Assembly: GCA_013288655.1 (NCBI GenBank) | Contig: JABDBK010000001.1 | Location: 1-64,000 of the forward strand | Reading direction: 5' to 3' | Length of the DNA: 64,000 nucleotides | DNA from: Gammaproteobacteria bacterium | Lineage (GTDB): Bacteria; Pseudomonadota; Gammaproteobacteria; DSM-16500 | Part shown: in pieces, positions 37,628 through 47,063 of the stretch | Numbering within the stretch: position 1 is the first letter of the stretch | Layout: each line of letters starts with the position of its first letter | Notes under the pieces: generated by a model | The model's database searches: none | What the model saw: the letters and a program-made list of their open reading frames with translations, nothing else | What the model was told of the DNA's origin: nothing | Made by a program: the position numbers and the translations under genes

Positions 37628-38236
37628 TCATCGGTAAGTTCGTAACCCGATAAGATGAATTATCATAAGTTTTCTATATGCTTTTTTTATGTTATCTGTT
37701 GTGGCATCGCGCTTAACACCCAGTTCGTCGTAAGGAGTAATTTTTTTATCTCTTAATTCTATAAAACCTAGCGCATGTTTATGAAGTTTGTTTTGAATAT
37801 AGTGATCATTATATAAATCGGGTTCAGCGTGTGAAGGATAACGTTTTTCTTGTTGGATTTCAAAAACATTTATTAATTGAGGACAATCTCTTAGATATTG
37901 CTTTACCTTTAATAAATCCATTCTCTTAAACAATTCAGGCAATGTGGCTCTAGGTTCAATATTCTCAAAAAATGTTTTAAATACAAATGTATCATGATGT
38001 GCCACATAGAGATCTATTAATTGCTCTGGTATTAAAAAGAAATGAAGTTTTGAGGTAAAGATTAATTGCGCAGCTTTAGGATCAAGTTTTCCATTTTCAG
38101 CAAGTAGTTTTTGAATGATATTAAGTTTTTCTTTTGATTTATATTCAGGATTTTCCCCATACTGATAAATCATTTGGACAACCTCTAAAGGTGTTAGCAT
38201 CACTTCTTGTTTACTATGAGACATTGGAGGCATCAT
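37628..38236 (-). CDS. Helical protein with broken C-terminal J domain
   Basis: 202 residues. The first 160 are helical with no recognised domain. The end reads ITPYDELGVKRDATTDNIKKAYRKL, a clear J-domain beginning, but the frame then gives MIIHLIGLRTYR and stops before the HPD motif needed to stimulate Hsp70. In the next frame the DNA reads on as LSGYELTDEGNDFVINNVHL to a later stop, suggesting a frameshift or small deletion inside the J domain. The gene starts about 125 bases downstream of tRNA-Lys. As it stands it cannot be a working DnaJ cochaperone. Confidence 0.55.
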   Translation of the reverse strand: MMPPMSHSKQEVMLTPLEVVQMIYQYGENPEYKSKEKLNIIQKLLAENGKLDPKAAQLIFTSKLHFFLIPEQLIDLYVAHHDTFVFKTFFENIEPRATLPELFKRMDLLKVKQYLRDCPQLINVFEIQQEKRYPSHAEPDLYNDHYIQNKLHKHALGFIELRDKKITPYDELGVKRDATTDNIKKAYRKLMIIHLIGLRTYR

Positions 38237-38360
38237 TTTGTGTATTGAAGCATGGCTCGTATATTCAACAAATATTATAGATTACGAGTTAGAGTACTGT
38301 GTTCTTAAACTGGTGCCCCCTAAATTGGGAAAGACCCCATTTTTTTACATTTTATTAAGA

Positions 38361-38433
38361 TGGGCCGTGTTGGGATCGAACCAACGACCTATTGATTAAG
38401 AGTCAACTGCTCTACCAACTGAGCTAACGGCCC
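38361..38433 (-). tRNA. tRNA-Lys (CTT)
   Basis: 73 bases without an encoded CCA. Acceptor GGGCCGT pairs with ACGGCCC; the loop CTCTTAA gives anticodon CUU. Last in the four-gene cluster. CUU-reading tRNA-Lys supplements the usual UUU form. The sequence after the discriminator base A is TCTT when read on the tRNA strand, so CCA must be added enzymatically, unlike its neighbours. Confidence 0.92.
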
Positions 38434-38449
38434 AAAGAACTCAGAGAAC

Positions 38450-38526
38450 TGGGGTGAACGACGGGGCTCGAACCCGCGACAACCGGAATCACAATCCGGG
38501 GCTCTACCAGCTGAGCTACGTCCACC
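38450..38526 (-). tRNA. tRNA-His (GTG)
   Basis: 77 bases including the extra 5' G (-1) and encoded CCA. The anticodon loop TTGTGAT gives GUG. Standard for histidine tRNA. Confidence 0.95.
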
Positions 38527-38555
38527 ATAAACCTGTCAGGATCAATTACGTAAAT

Positions 38556-38632
38556 TGGCGCGCCTGACAGGACTCGAACCTGTTACCCCCGGCTTAGAAG
38601 GCCGGTGCTCTATCCGGATGAGCTACAGGCGC
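38556..38632 (-). tRNA. tRNA-Arg (TCT)
   Basis: 77 bases with encoded CCA. Acceptor GCGCCTG pairs with CAGGCGC; the loop CTTCTAA gives anticodon UCU. Confidence 0.95.
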
Positions 38633-38644
38633 GTAAATATAATA

Positions 38645-38721
38645 TGGTCGGGGTAGAGGGATTTGAACCCCCGACATCCTGCTCCCAAAGCAGGCGCGCT
38701 ACCAGACTGCGCTATACCCCG
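38645..38721 (-). tRNA. tRNA-Pro (TGG)
   Basis: 77 bases with encoded CCA. Acceptor CGGGGTA pairs with TACCCCG; the loop TTTGGGA gives anticodon UGG. First gene of the Pro-Arg-His-Lys transcript. Confidence 0.95.
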
Positions 38722-38885
38722 AATCCTGTCGTCATGAATACTATGTAACGGCCTCGGATAATACTAGCCGCAAGCACAACAGTCAATTCGAAAAATGCAT
38801 TTTATTAATACTTCTTAAATTTGATGATTCTACCTGTGTTTATTGTATAATCTAGACCCAATACGCATCTTCTGGAAAACTATTC

Positions 38886-39758
38886 ATGGCTGCTAAACTT
38901 ATTGATGGCAAAGCATTTGCCACAAAAATCAAAGCTGATATAACTGCTGAAATTTCAGCAAGAAAAAATCAAGGATTCGCTGCACCATGTCTTGCAGTTA
39001 TCCTTGTTGGCGATAATCCAGCGTCGCATATTTATGTGCGCAATAAACGTCAGGCTTGCGAAGAAGCAGGCATTAAATCGATTTACCACTCTTTACCCAA
39101 TACTATTCCTGAAAATGATTTAAAAGAATTAATTCACCAACTCAACAATGACCCGACCGTCAATGGCATACTCTTGCAACTACCTTTACCGGAACATATT
39201 AATAGCGATGCTTTGCTGGAATTAATCGATCCTGCTAAAGATGTTGATGGTTTCCATCCTTATAACTTAGGTAGACTTGCGCAACGCAGACCTGCACTAC
39301 AGCCCTGCACGCCTTATGGAATTATGATGTTATTGGATCACATCAAAGAAACATACAAAAATCGTCATGCCGTGATTGTAGGCGCATCAAATATCGTTGG
39401 ACGCCCTATGGCACTTGAATTATTGTTGGCTGGCAGCACCATCACGATATGTCATCGGTTTACAAAAGATCTAAGCTATTTTGTAAAACAAGCCGATATT
39501 CTTGTAGCTGCAGTCGGAATTCCCTCACTTATCAAAGGAGACTGGATCAAACCAGGCGCCACAGTGATTGATGTAGGCATCAATCGTTTAATAGATGGTT
39601 CCATTATGGGAGACGTAGAATTCACTGCCGCAAAAGAAAAAGCCGCCTGGATTACTCCTGTCCCTGGAGGAGTCGGCCCAATGACTACAGCAACCTTATT
39701 GAAAAATACTTTAACTGCAACAATCAACCAAGATAGCGAGACTAGGGATATCCCCTAA
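38886..39758 (+). CDS. folD: Methylenetetrahydrofolate dehydrogenase / cyclohydrolase FolD
   Basis: 290 residues, full length. [28 protein letters not shown] contains the catalytic tyrosine and lysine, with [18 protein letters not shown] and QPCTPYGIM following, and the Rossmann signature [18 protein letters not shown]. It interconverts methylene-, methenyl- and formyl-tetrahydrofolate using NADP. It is divergent from the tRNA cluster. Confidence 0.97.
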   Translation: MAAKLIDGKAFATKIKADITAEISARKNQGFAAPCLAVILVGDNPASHIYVRNKRQACEEAGIKSIYHSLPNTIPENDLKELIHQLNNDPTVNGILLQLPLPEHINSDALLELIDPAKDVDGFHPYNLGRLAQRRPALQPCTPYGIMMLLDHIKETYKNRHAVIVGASNIVGRPMALELLLAGSTITICHRFTKDLSYFVKQADILVAAVGIPSLIKGDWIKPGATVIDVGINRLIDGSIMGDVEFTAAKEKAAWITPVPGGVGPMTTATLLKNTLTATINQDSETRDIP

Positions 39759-39855
39759 CATAATTAGGAACTTCATTATTTAATACAAAGAGTTATTGCA
39801 CATCGAAGCCTTTGATGAGTATACTCAATTCAATAAAGTTGAAAGGAGGTCAACT

Positions 39856-40065
39856 GTGCAACAGAACGCGAAGGAACTTGCTGCTCAAGTCAATAAAACC
39901 CTAAATGATTTAGGCGTACCGACGAATAACAGAGAAAGAGCCAGTATATTAAGCAAAATGCTGGATATCACAAAGCAACAAGCCTGGGGCCTATTAGAAG
40001 GAAGCATACTTCTTGATAACACCCTTTTAAAAAAGATAGCATCTGAACTTGAAGTAGAGCTCTGA
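39856..40065 (+). CDS. Small helix-turn-helix protein
   Basis: 69 residues from a GTG start with a strong AGGAGGT site 5 bases upstream; an in-frame upstream start at 39796 would make 89 residues but lacks such a site. RERASILSKMLDITKQQAWGLLEG reads as a helix-turn-helix of the BetR/Cro type. Probably a small transcription regulator; its target is unknown. A perfect 14-bp hairpin overlaps its stop codon. Confidence 0.65.
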   Translation: MQQNAKELAAQVNKTLNDLGVPTNNRERASILSKMLDITKQQAWGLLEGSILLDNTLLKKIASELEVEL

Positions 40066-40094
40066 TAATCATTAGGAGACCCTAATGATTATCA
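40063..40094. terminator. Perfect hairpin at end of the HTH gene
   Basis: Arms 40063-40076 and 40081-40094 (TGATAATCATTAGG and its complement) pair perfectly with a 4-base loop, and the left arm contains the stop codon of the HTH gene. No T run follows, so it may be a weak terminator, an mRNA-stabilising end or an operator. It also lies 14 bases from the end of the converging Sel1 gene. Confidence 0.5.
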
Positions 40095-40107
40095 ACTAGA
40101 GGAACTA

Positions 40108-41526
40108 TCAAAGATCATCAGACGCATACTTGCTATAATAATTTTTAGATAATTGCTTGGCCGCATCGATATCAGCAGGAGTCATAGATTTTGCTAAATC
40201 ATCTCTTAATTTAGCTGCAGCATCACGAACCTGTGTGTTATTGCTCGTTGAAGCCAAATTTAGCCAGGTATAAGCTAACTTAATATCCCTTGGTATACCC
40301 TGGCCTTGCGCATACATAATACCAAGCAAAAGCTGTGCATTATCCATACCATGCTCAGAAGCTTTTAGATACCAATAAGCAGCCTGCTGCGCGTCACTTG
40401 GAACACCCATACCTTTTTGATAAAACAAACCCACCATATACTCTGCATTACGCAAACTTTGTTTTGCTGCAAGCAGATACCAACTCAACGCCTGTCTATC
40501 ATCCTTAGGGACGCCTAAACCATTATGGTATAAATAACCTAAAGCAAATTGAGCATCAGGAAGATTAAATTCAGCCGCCTTCGTATACCATTCAATACTT
40601 GCAGGAATATTTTTTACAACACCAATTCCATTGTAAGTTAAATAACCCATAAAATATTGCGCTCGTGGATAGCCTTGACTTGCAGATTTTGATATCGAAC
40701 TTACTGCGGCAGCTAAATTTGGAGGTGTGCCAAAACCATTGTAGTAAGCAATACCTACATTATATTGAGCAACATCAAGTCCTTTTTCTGCCGCTTGGGT
40801 AAACCAATAAAATGCCTGGTTTTTATCGGTACCTGCACCCTTCCCCGAGCTATAGATGACACCTAACATAAACTGAGCTTTCGCAAAACCTTGTTGCGCC
40901 GCTAAATTAAACCAATTATAAGCTCGAGCATAATCTCTAGTCACACCTTGGCCCAAATAATACATTAAACCCAGGTTATATTGAGCTTGAACAATACCTT
41001 GAGTTGCCGCCTTCGTATAATAGTCTAAAGCAATACTTGGATCTTTTGCAGTGCCAAAACCATTTGCACTCATATAACCCAACATATATTGCGCTTCTGG
41101 ATTATCACGCTTCGCGGCCTGAGTGAACAATTCTAATGCTTGCGTCACACCCTGAGATACTCCAATGCCATAGTAATACATCAAACCAAGTGCATACTGT
41201 GCATCCGGTAAACCTTGGGCATTGGCCTTCATATACCATGCGACTGCAAGTAAATTATCCACAGATTCGCCCAAACCATTTTGACTAAAAAACCCGAGCA
41301 TAAACTGGGCGATAGGGTTTCCTTGATCTGCGAAATGTTTATAGATATTCAGTGCTTTCTCATATTCTTTATTTTTGTAAGCGATATAAGCTTCAGGCAA
41401 CTGGGTTGTCGCAGCTTTCACTTGAAAATATCGAAGCGCTGAATTCGGTTGATCATCCGCATAAACAATATGAGTAAAACCTAATAACATAGCCACACAA
41501 GAAAGCTTCATCCATTTTTTCATCAC
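40108..41526 (-). CDS. Exported Sel1-repeat protein
   Basis: 472 residues. A signal peptide (KLSCVAMLLGFTHIVYADD) is followed, from about residue 68 to 430, by ten Sel1 repeats of 36 residues with the pattern AQY-LG-MYY-G-GV---D---A--WY--AA-QG. Sel1 proteins form curved scaffolds for protein contacts; in Legionella, relatives such as LpnE and EnhC aid host entry. A short tail with TPADIDAAKQLSKNYYSKY ends the protein. It is 8 bases downstream of rocD and may share its transcript. Confidence 0.88.
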   Translation of the reverse strand: MMKKWMKLSCVAMLLGFTHIVYADDQPNSALRYFQVKAATTQLPEAYIAYKNKEYEKALNIYKHFADQGNPIAQFMLGFFSQNGLGESVDNLLAVAWYMKANAQGLPDAQYALGLMYYYGIGVSQGVTQALELFTQAAKRDNPEAQYMLGYMSANGFGTAKDPSIALDYYTKAATQGIVQAQYNLGLMYYLGQGVTRDYARAYNWFNLAAQQGFAKAQFMLGVIYSSGKGAGTDKNQAFYWFTQAAEKGLDVAQYNVGIAYYNGFGTPPNLAAAVSSISKSASQGYPRAQYFMGYLTYNGIGVVKNIPASIEWYTKAAEFNLPDAQFALGYLYHNGLGVPKDDRQALSWYLLAAKQSLRNAEYMVGLFYQKGMGVPSDAQQAAYWYLKASEHGMDNAQLLLGIMYAQGQGIPRDIKLAYTWLNLASTSNNTQVRDAAAKLRDDLAKSMTPADIDAAKQLSKNYYSKYASDDL

Positions 41527-41534
41527 TCATTTCC

Positions 41535-42752
41535 TTATAAAGTTTTTAAACTTGCTTCTGCTTCCGTTAATGTTTCTGAAATTGCATCAATCACAGTGTC
41601 TAATTGCTCTCTGGTAATAAGTAGCGGTGGCGCAAGTCGTATGACTGTTTTGTGCGTCTCTTTGCTAAGCACGCCTTTTTTCATCAAACGTAAACATAAA
41701 TCCCTTGCAGAATAATAACGCGGATTAATGCTTACGCCAACTAACAATCCTTTTCCTCGAACTTCTTCAATGAGGGGTGATTTGATTTTCTTGAGTTGTT
41801 GTATGAGATAATCACCTTGCAAAGCCGCATTTTGAATCAAACCATCATTCAATAAAACGTCTATCGCAGCCATTCCCACTGCCGCTGCCAATGGGTTACC
41901 TCCAAATGTACTTCCGTGATCGCCTGGGGTTATCACATCCATCACATCTTTACGCGTTAAAAAAACAGATACTGGTATTAAACCGCCGCCTAAGGCTTTA
42001 CCTAATAGCACGCCATCTGGCTTAATACCTTCATGATCTGATGCTAGAAACTTTCCTGTTCGTCCCATGCCGGTTTGAATTTCATCGCAAATTAACAAAA
42101 TATTATGTTTTTTGCATATCTCTGCACACTTTCTTAAATACCCTTCTGGCGGTACAATGATCCCGCCTTCACCCTGGATAGGCTCAACCAAAAAAGCTGC
42201 TGTATGAGGAGTTATAGCCTGCTCTAATGCATCGACATCTCCATAAGGTATTTGCTTGAATCCAGCCGGAAAAGGACCAAACCCAGCTCGATATTGCGGC
42301 TCCGTTGACATACCCACAATAGCAATGGTACGTCCATGAAAATTGCCTTTACAGACAATAATCTCCGCCATATCTTTAGGAACATTTTTTACATTATAAG
42401 ACCACTTACGAGCTGCTTTTAAAGCTGTTTCTACCGCTTCAGCGCCTGAATTCATCGGTAATACTTTTTCCATGCCCGTGATTTCGCAAACACGCTTCAA
42501 AAAAGGGCCCAATTTATCGGTATGAAAAGCCCGTGACACCATCGTTAAAGTATGCGCTTGGTCATTTAATGCTTTCAGTAACCCGGGGTGACAATGTCCA
42601 TGACTAACGGCCGAATAAGCACTCATCATATCAATATATTGATTTCCATTGATATCCCAAACATAAACTCCTTCACCACGTGTCAAAATAACGGGTAGAG
42701 GTGCATAATTTCTAGCGCCATAGCACTCTTCAAGCTCAATCATTGGATGCAT
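41535..42752 (-). CDS. rocD: Ornithine aminotransferase
   Basis: About 405 residues. EECYGARNYAPLPVILTRGEGVYVWD and NGNQYIDMMSAYSAVSHGHCHP are diagnostic of ornithine-oxoacid transaminases. The pyridoxal phosphate lysine lies in LLGKALGGG near residue 252, and ICDEIQTGMGRTG holds the cofactor-binding aspartate. It converts ornithine to glutamate semialdehyde, linking arginine breakdown to proline and glutamate. The ATG at 42752 has AAGG 8 bases upstream; the ATG at 42758 is too close to it. Confidence 0.93.
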   Translation of the reverse strand: MHPMIELEECYGARNYAPLPVILTRGEGVYVWDINGNQYIDMMSAYSAVSHGHCHPGLLKALNDQAHTLTMVSRAFHTDKLGPFLKRVCEITGMEKVLPMNSGAEAVETALKAARKWSYNVKNVPKDMAEIIVCKGNFHGRTIAIVGMSTEPQYRAGFGPFPAGFKQIPYGDVDALEQAITPHTAAFLVEPIQGEGGIIVPPEGYLRKCAEICKKHNILLICDEIQTGMGRTGKFLASDHEGIKPDGVLLGKALGGGLIPVSVFLTRKDVMDVITPGDHGSTFGGNPLAAAVGMAAIDVLLNDGLIQNAALQGDYLIQQLKKIKSPLIEEVRGKGLLVGVSINPRYYSARDLCLRLMKKGVLSKETHKTVIRLAPPLLITREQLDTVIDAISETLTEAEASLKTL

Positions 42753-43084
42753 AAACATAACCTTTTGCTTAGCTTAATGGAATAAAACTCAATAGTAAGA
42801 GGTATATACGGTATTTTGCAACATAAATCAGAAGAGGATGATAAGGGGCGTTTTCTAAGAGTTTTCTGATGAAACCCTTTGCACATATAATGGGTGACTT
42901 CTGTTACGCTTTAGGCTTTCCTCTCACAAACTGAAGGACATGCACACCACGCTCCAAGTAAGCCTCCCTACAAGTTTTACTCAACGGTTTCCGATATAAC
43001 TCTTTCGAAAACTCCCAATTTCAGTATAGTTAATCCAGGATATTTTGCAAGTAAAGTATTTTATTAAAACAGTGATCTACCTGA

Positions 43085-43114
43085 TTGTATTATAAATATA
43101 TTTTTTGATATAAT
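43085..43114 (+). promoter_or_regulatory. Promoter of rlmD-relA
   Basis: TTGTAT and TATAAT are 18 bases apart. The -10 ends only 8 bases before the rlmD ATG, so the transcript would be nearly leaderless. Apart from this, the 42753-43122 gap shows no gene or repeat I can support. Confidence 0.45.
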
Positions 43115-43122
43115 ATCAAGCT

Positions 43123-44448
43123 ATGAAACGAGCAAAACAAAAAGTCTATCCCGAAATGATCCTTGATATCAACAAGCTAAGCCATGATGGCAGAGGTATT
43201 GCCAGTATTGATGGTAAAACAACTTTTGTCCACGGATCTCTGCCTGGCGAAAAAGTCTTATGCAAAATCACCTATCAACACAGACGATATAATGAAGCCA
43301 AAGCCATAGAAGTTATCACACCCGCTGCTAATCGCGTGACACCTGCATGTGAACATTTTGGCATATGTGGCGGCTGCAGCATGCAGCATGCTTCCATGGA
43401 TAGCCAACTAGCTTTCAAACAAGAAGTTTTATTAGAGCAACTCTTGCATTTTGGCAAAGTCGCACCTATCGAAGTATTACCCCCTCTTTCAGGCAAATCC
43501 TTAGGCTATAGAGGCAAAGCCAGATTAGGTGTTCGTTATGTTATTAAAAAAGGTAAGCTGTTAGTAGGTTTTAGAGAAAAACACAGCAATTTGTTGGCAG
43601 ACATTCATCAATGCCCTGTTTTACACTCAAGTACCGCTACTCTTATCAATGAGTTAAGTCAGTTAATTACCAGCTTATCGCAATATGAGCATATTCCACA
43701 AATAGAAATTGCGGTAGGCGACAAGACCACAGCCTTAGTATTTAGGCATTTAACATCTTTACCTGACGATGATTATGAAAAATTACGTCAATTTGGAAAA
43801 GCTCACAATTTGAGTATTTACTTACAACCTAATCCGCCCGAACTTAGTTATAAACTATATCCAGAAGATAGTAATGAACAATTAAGCTATGCTCTCCCAG
43901 CATTTAACATAGAAATGTTATTTCATCCGCTTATGTTTACCCAGGTAAACAGCGAAATAAATCCTTTAATGATCAAACAAGCTATACAATTACTCGATCT
44001 ACAATCTAACGATGAGGTGCTTGATTTATTTTGCGGTCTAGGAAACTTTACCTTACCCATTGCAAGATACGCAAAACACGTTATTGGAATTGAAGGTAGT
44101 GATGCCATGGTAAATATTGCAAAACAAAATGCATCTCACAATGCCATTCATAATACTGAATTTTTTGCTTCAAATTTAATGAAGCCTGACGAAAATGATG
44201 TTTGGCTTAAACAGCAATACAACAAAATTCTACTCGATCCGCCCCGCACAGGTGCAAAAGAAATTATCCCTTATTTTACACGATTAAATACAAAAAAAAT
44301 TGTTTACGTTTCTTGTAATCCAGCCACCCTGGCTCGTGATGCTAATGAATTAGTCCATCAACAAGGCTATATTCTTAAAAAAACAGGTATAATCAATATG
44401 TTTCCTCATACCAGTCATATAGAAGCCATGGCACTTTTTGAAAAATAA
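43123..44448 (+). CDS. rlmD: 23S rRNA m5U1939 methyltransferase RlmD
   Basis: 441 residues. TRAM domain at the N-terminus, then the iron-sulfur cysteines CEHFGICGGCSMQHA near residue 85, the SAM motif VLDLFCGLGNFTLPIA, and the catalytic cysteine in YVSCNPATLARD. It methylates U1939 of 23S rRNA. relA follows 35 bases later, the same order as in E. coli. Confidence 0.95.
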   Translation: MKRAKQKVYPEMILDINKLSHDGRGIASIDGKTTFVHGSLPGEKVLCKITYQHRRYNEAKAIEVITPAANRVTPACEHFGICGGCSMQHASMDSQLAFKQEVLLEQLLHFGKVAPIEVLPPLSGKSLGYRGKARLGVRYVIKKGKLLVGFREKHSNLLADIHQCPVLHSSTATLINELSQLITSLSQYEHIPQIEIAVGDKTTALVFRHLTSLPDDDYEKLRQFGKAHNLSIYLQPNPPELSYKLYPEDSNEQLSYALPAFNIEMLFHPLMFTQVNSEINPLMIKQAIQLLDLQSNDEVLDLFCGLGNFTLPIARYAKHVIGIEGSDAMVNIAKQNASHNAIHNTEFFASNLMKPDENDVWLKQQYNKILLDPPRTGAKEIIPYFTRLNTKKIVYVSCNPATLARDANELVHQQGYILKKTGIINMFPHTSHIEAMALFEK

Positions 44449-44483
44449 AGTGCTAAACTTAAGATATATGAGAGAAAAAGTCT

Positions 44484-46679
44484 ATGGTTGCTATGAAACA
44501 CAATTTGCCGCGTCAAACCGATGGAAGCGTCGATTTACCCCTGTGGCTAGCAAATAGCAAAGCCTTATATCACTTAAAAGACATTGAGCTTATAAAAAAA
44601 TCTGCTGAATTAGCACAGCAATCCAGCAAAGGTTTAACAACTTTCTATGGACAACCTTGCATTGAACAAGGTTTAGTGATGGCGGAAATTCTGCTGGAAT
44701 TACAACTTGATCAAGAATCTATTGCAGCTTGCATCATGATGAGCACACTGGAACATACCAACATACCCAATGATATGATGGCAAAAAACCTGAATCCCGA
44801 CGTTCTGAAACTTATTCATAGCGCTCAACAAATGAAGGCCATCAACACGCTGCATAAAAATCGTAATGAAACGCAAATAGACAGGCTTCGAAAAACCATT
44901 CTAGCGATGGTTTCAGACATTCGTGTTGTGCTTATTAAACTCGCTGAAAAAACTTGTATTTTAAGAGGTATTAAAAATATAAATCCTATTGAACGTAAAC
45001 GTATTGCTCAAGACATATTAGACATTTATGCACCTCTTGCGAATCGTCTTGGTATAGGTCAATTAAAATGGGAACTCGAAGATATCTCATTTCACTATAT
45101 ACATCCTGAAAAATATAAAACCATCGCGGCATATTTAGCCGAGAAACGAAAAGATAGACAAGAACGTATTCAAAAAGTCATTTCTACTATTCATCAAGCA
45201 CTTTCAAAAGCCAATATCAATGCTACCATCTCGGGTAGAGCTAAACATATTTATAGCATTTATTTAAAAATGCAAAAAAAACATTTAGATTATAAATATA
45301 TTTATGATACCAGTGCCGTACGAATCTTAGTCCCAACTATGGATGATTGTTATCATACTTTAAGTATGGTACATAATATTTGGAAAGATATTCCCGAAGA
45401 ATTTGATGATTATATTGCAAACCCGAAACCCAATGGTTATCGATCTATTCATACTGCGGTCATTGGCCCTGACAACAAAAATCTGGAAATACAAATTCGC
45501 ACACATGACATGCATAATGAAGCCGAACATGGCATAGCCGCGCATTGGTTATACAAAGAAGACTACATTAAAAAAACAGGTTATGAGGCCAAAATAGCTT
45601 TTTTACGTCAACTATTATCATGGCAAAAAGATATTTCACACCAGGATCAACAACCTGAAAAATCCATGAACGAAATATTTGACGATAGAGTTTATATTTT
45701 TACTCCCGCAGGCGATATTATTGATCTCATCAATGGTGCAACACCGCTTGATTTTGCCTATCATATACATAGCGATCTTGGGCATCGATGTCGTGGTGCA
45801 AAAATTAATGGTCATATCGTCCCTTTAACACATAAATTAACTACTGGCGATAAAGTAGAAATTATTACCATACAAAATGGTACGCCTAGCCGTGATTGGT
45901 TAAACAAAGAAGCCGGTTATCTTAAAACATCAAGAGCCAGGGCCAAAGTATCGCAATGGTTTAAGCAGCAAGATGTTAGCCAATACGTTGAATCAGGAAA
46001 ACACATAGTAGAACGTGAGTTTTCTCGTGCAGGACTGCAACATGTTGATATGCAAAAAATGGCTGCGAGATTAAATTTCAAAAATCCGGAATCACTTTAT
46101 GCTTCTTTAGGTCATGGCAGCATTAGACCTGCACAAATTGTTCAAGCAGCATCAACAGAACGACACGAGATATCAGGCAAAACCTTTGTGCCTACTAAAA
46201 ATGTACGCCCTTCTGCTGAGTTTAAATCACATTTTGAAGTATCTGGCATAAATGATTTACTCACACGTATTGCCAAATGCTGCAAGCCTATGCCGGGTGA
46301 TAACATCATAGGTTATATTACACAAGGAAGAGGGATCTCCATACATCGCGACAATTGCCGCAATATTTCCGGTGTCACAGAAGATCATAATAATCGTATC
46401 ATTGCCGTAAACTGGGACAATAAACAGTTAAGTTCTTTTTATGTTGACATCCAAGTAAGCGCAGATGGAAAACATCAAGTGTTAAAGGAAATTACGACCG
46501 TTTTATCAAATGCAAAAATCAGTATCATTCATATGAATTCTAAAATTTACAAAAAAAATGAATCATTATTTATTACGATGACTATTGAAGTTATCAATAA
46601 AGATCAACTAAATCAATTAATCATGGATATTAAAAAACTACCGCATGTTCATGATGTAAAACGCATACATCATCATTAG
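44484..46679 (+). CDS. relA: (p)ppGpp synthetase RelA
   Basis: 731 residues. The N-terminal pseudo-hydrolase domain lacks the HD pair (IMMSTLEH in its place), so this is RelA rather than SpoT. Synthetase domain around residues 240-370 (YDTSAVRILVPTMDDCYHTLSMVH, NPKPNGYRSIHTAVIGP), TGS domain (RVYIFTPAGDIIDLINGATPLDFAY), the cysteine-containing ZFD region with AKCCKPMPGDNIIGY, and a C-terminal ACT domain. It makes the stringent-response alarmone when uncharged tRNA enters the ribosome. Confidence 0.97.
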   Translation: MVAMKHNLPRQTDGSVDLPLWLANSKALYHLKDIELIKKSAELAQQSSKGLTTFYGQPCIEQGLVMAEILLELQLDQESIAACIMMSTLEHTNIPNDMMAKNLNPDVLKLIHSAQQMKAINTLHKNRNETQIDRLRKTILAMVSDIRVVLIKLAEKTCILRGIKNINPIERKRIAQDILDIYAPLANRLGIGQLKWELEDISFHYIHPEKYKTIAAYLAEKRKDRQERIQKVISTIHQALSKANINATISGRAKHIYSIYLKMQKKHLDYKYIYDTSAVRILVPTMDDCYHTLSMVHNIWKDIPEEFDDYIANPKPNGYRSIHTAVIGPDNKNLEIQIRTHDMHNEAEHGIAAHWLYKEDYIKKTGYEAKIAFLRQLLSWQKDISHQDQQPEKSMNEIFDDRVYIFTPAGDIIDLINGATPLDFAYHIHSDLGHRCRGAKINGHIVPLTHKLTTGDKVEIITIQNGTPSRDWLNKEAGYLKTSRARAKVSQWFKQQDVSQYVESGKHIVEREFSRAGLQHVDMQKMAARLNFKNPESLYASLGHGSIRPAQIVQAASTERHEISGKTFVPTKNVRPSAEFKSHFEVSGINDLLTRIAKCCKPMPGDNIIGYITQGRGISIHRDNCRNISGVTEDHNNRIIAVNWDNKQLSSFYVDIQVSADGKHQVLKEITTVLSNAKISIIHMNSKIYKKNESLFITMTIEVINKDQLNQLIMDIKKLPHVHDVKRIHHH

Positions 46680-46686
46680 GAAAAAT

Positions 46687-47028
46687 ATGCTTATGAACCA
46701 ACCTATTATTGACTGGCAACTCAGCATTCAGCTTGCTGGGAATAATCGTAATCATGCTAAAGAATTTCTTCAGTTACTAGCTAGCGATTTATCTCATCAA
46801 TTGGAAATAATACGTAATCTTGTTAAGTATGATCAAAAAGATCAAATTAAAAAAGAGTTACACAAACTTTTAGGTGGTTTAAGTTATAGCGGAGCATCGC
46901 GTTTAAAAGCTGCTACGATAGCTTTCCATGATGCTCTAAAAAATAATGAAGATATATCACATTTTTTCTTGCCATTTGAAACGGAAGTTGAGATATTTAT
47001 CGAGCATGTTAAAAATATTGACAAGTAA
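46687..47028 (+). CDS. Stand-alone histidine phosphotransfer (Hpt) protein
   Basis: 113 residues, four-helix Hpt pattern with the acceptor His59 in ELHKLLGGLSYSGASRL. It passes phosphate between a hybrid kinase and a response regulator. AGGA lies 5 bases upstream and the gene begins 8 bases after relA, so they are co-transcribed. In E. coli the kinase barA, which carries its own Hpt, is the neighbour of rlmD-relA; a free Hpt at this spot might serve a BarA/LetS-type kinase elsewhere or the hybrid kinase at 33215, which lacks an Hpt. Confidence 0.8.
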   Translation: MLMNQPIIDWQLSIQLAGNNRNHAKEFLQLLASDLSHQLEIIRNLVKYDQKDQIKKELHKLLGGLSYSGASRLKAATIAFHDALKNNEDISHFFLPFETEVEIFIEHVKNIDK

Positions 47029-47063
47029 TTTTTATGTATATTTAATGATTAAGGATGGATCAG

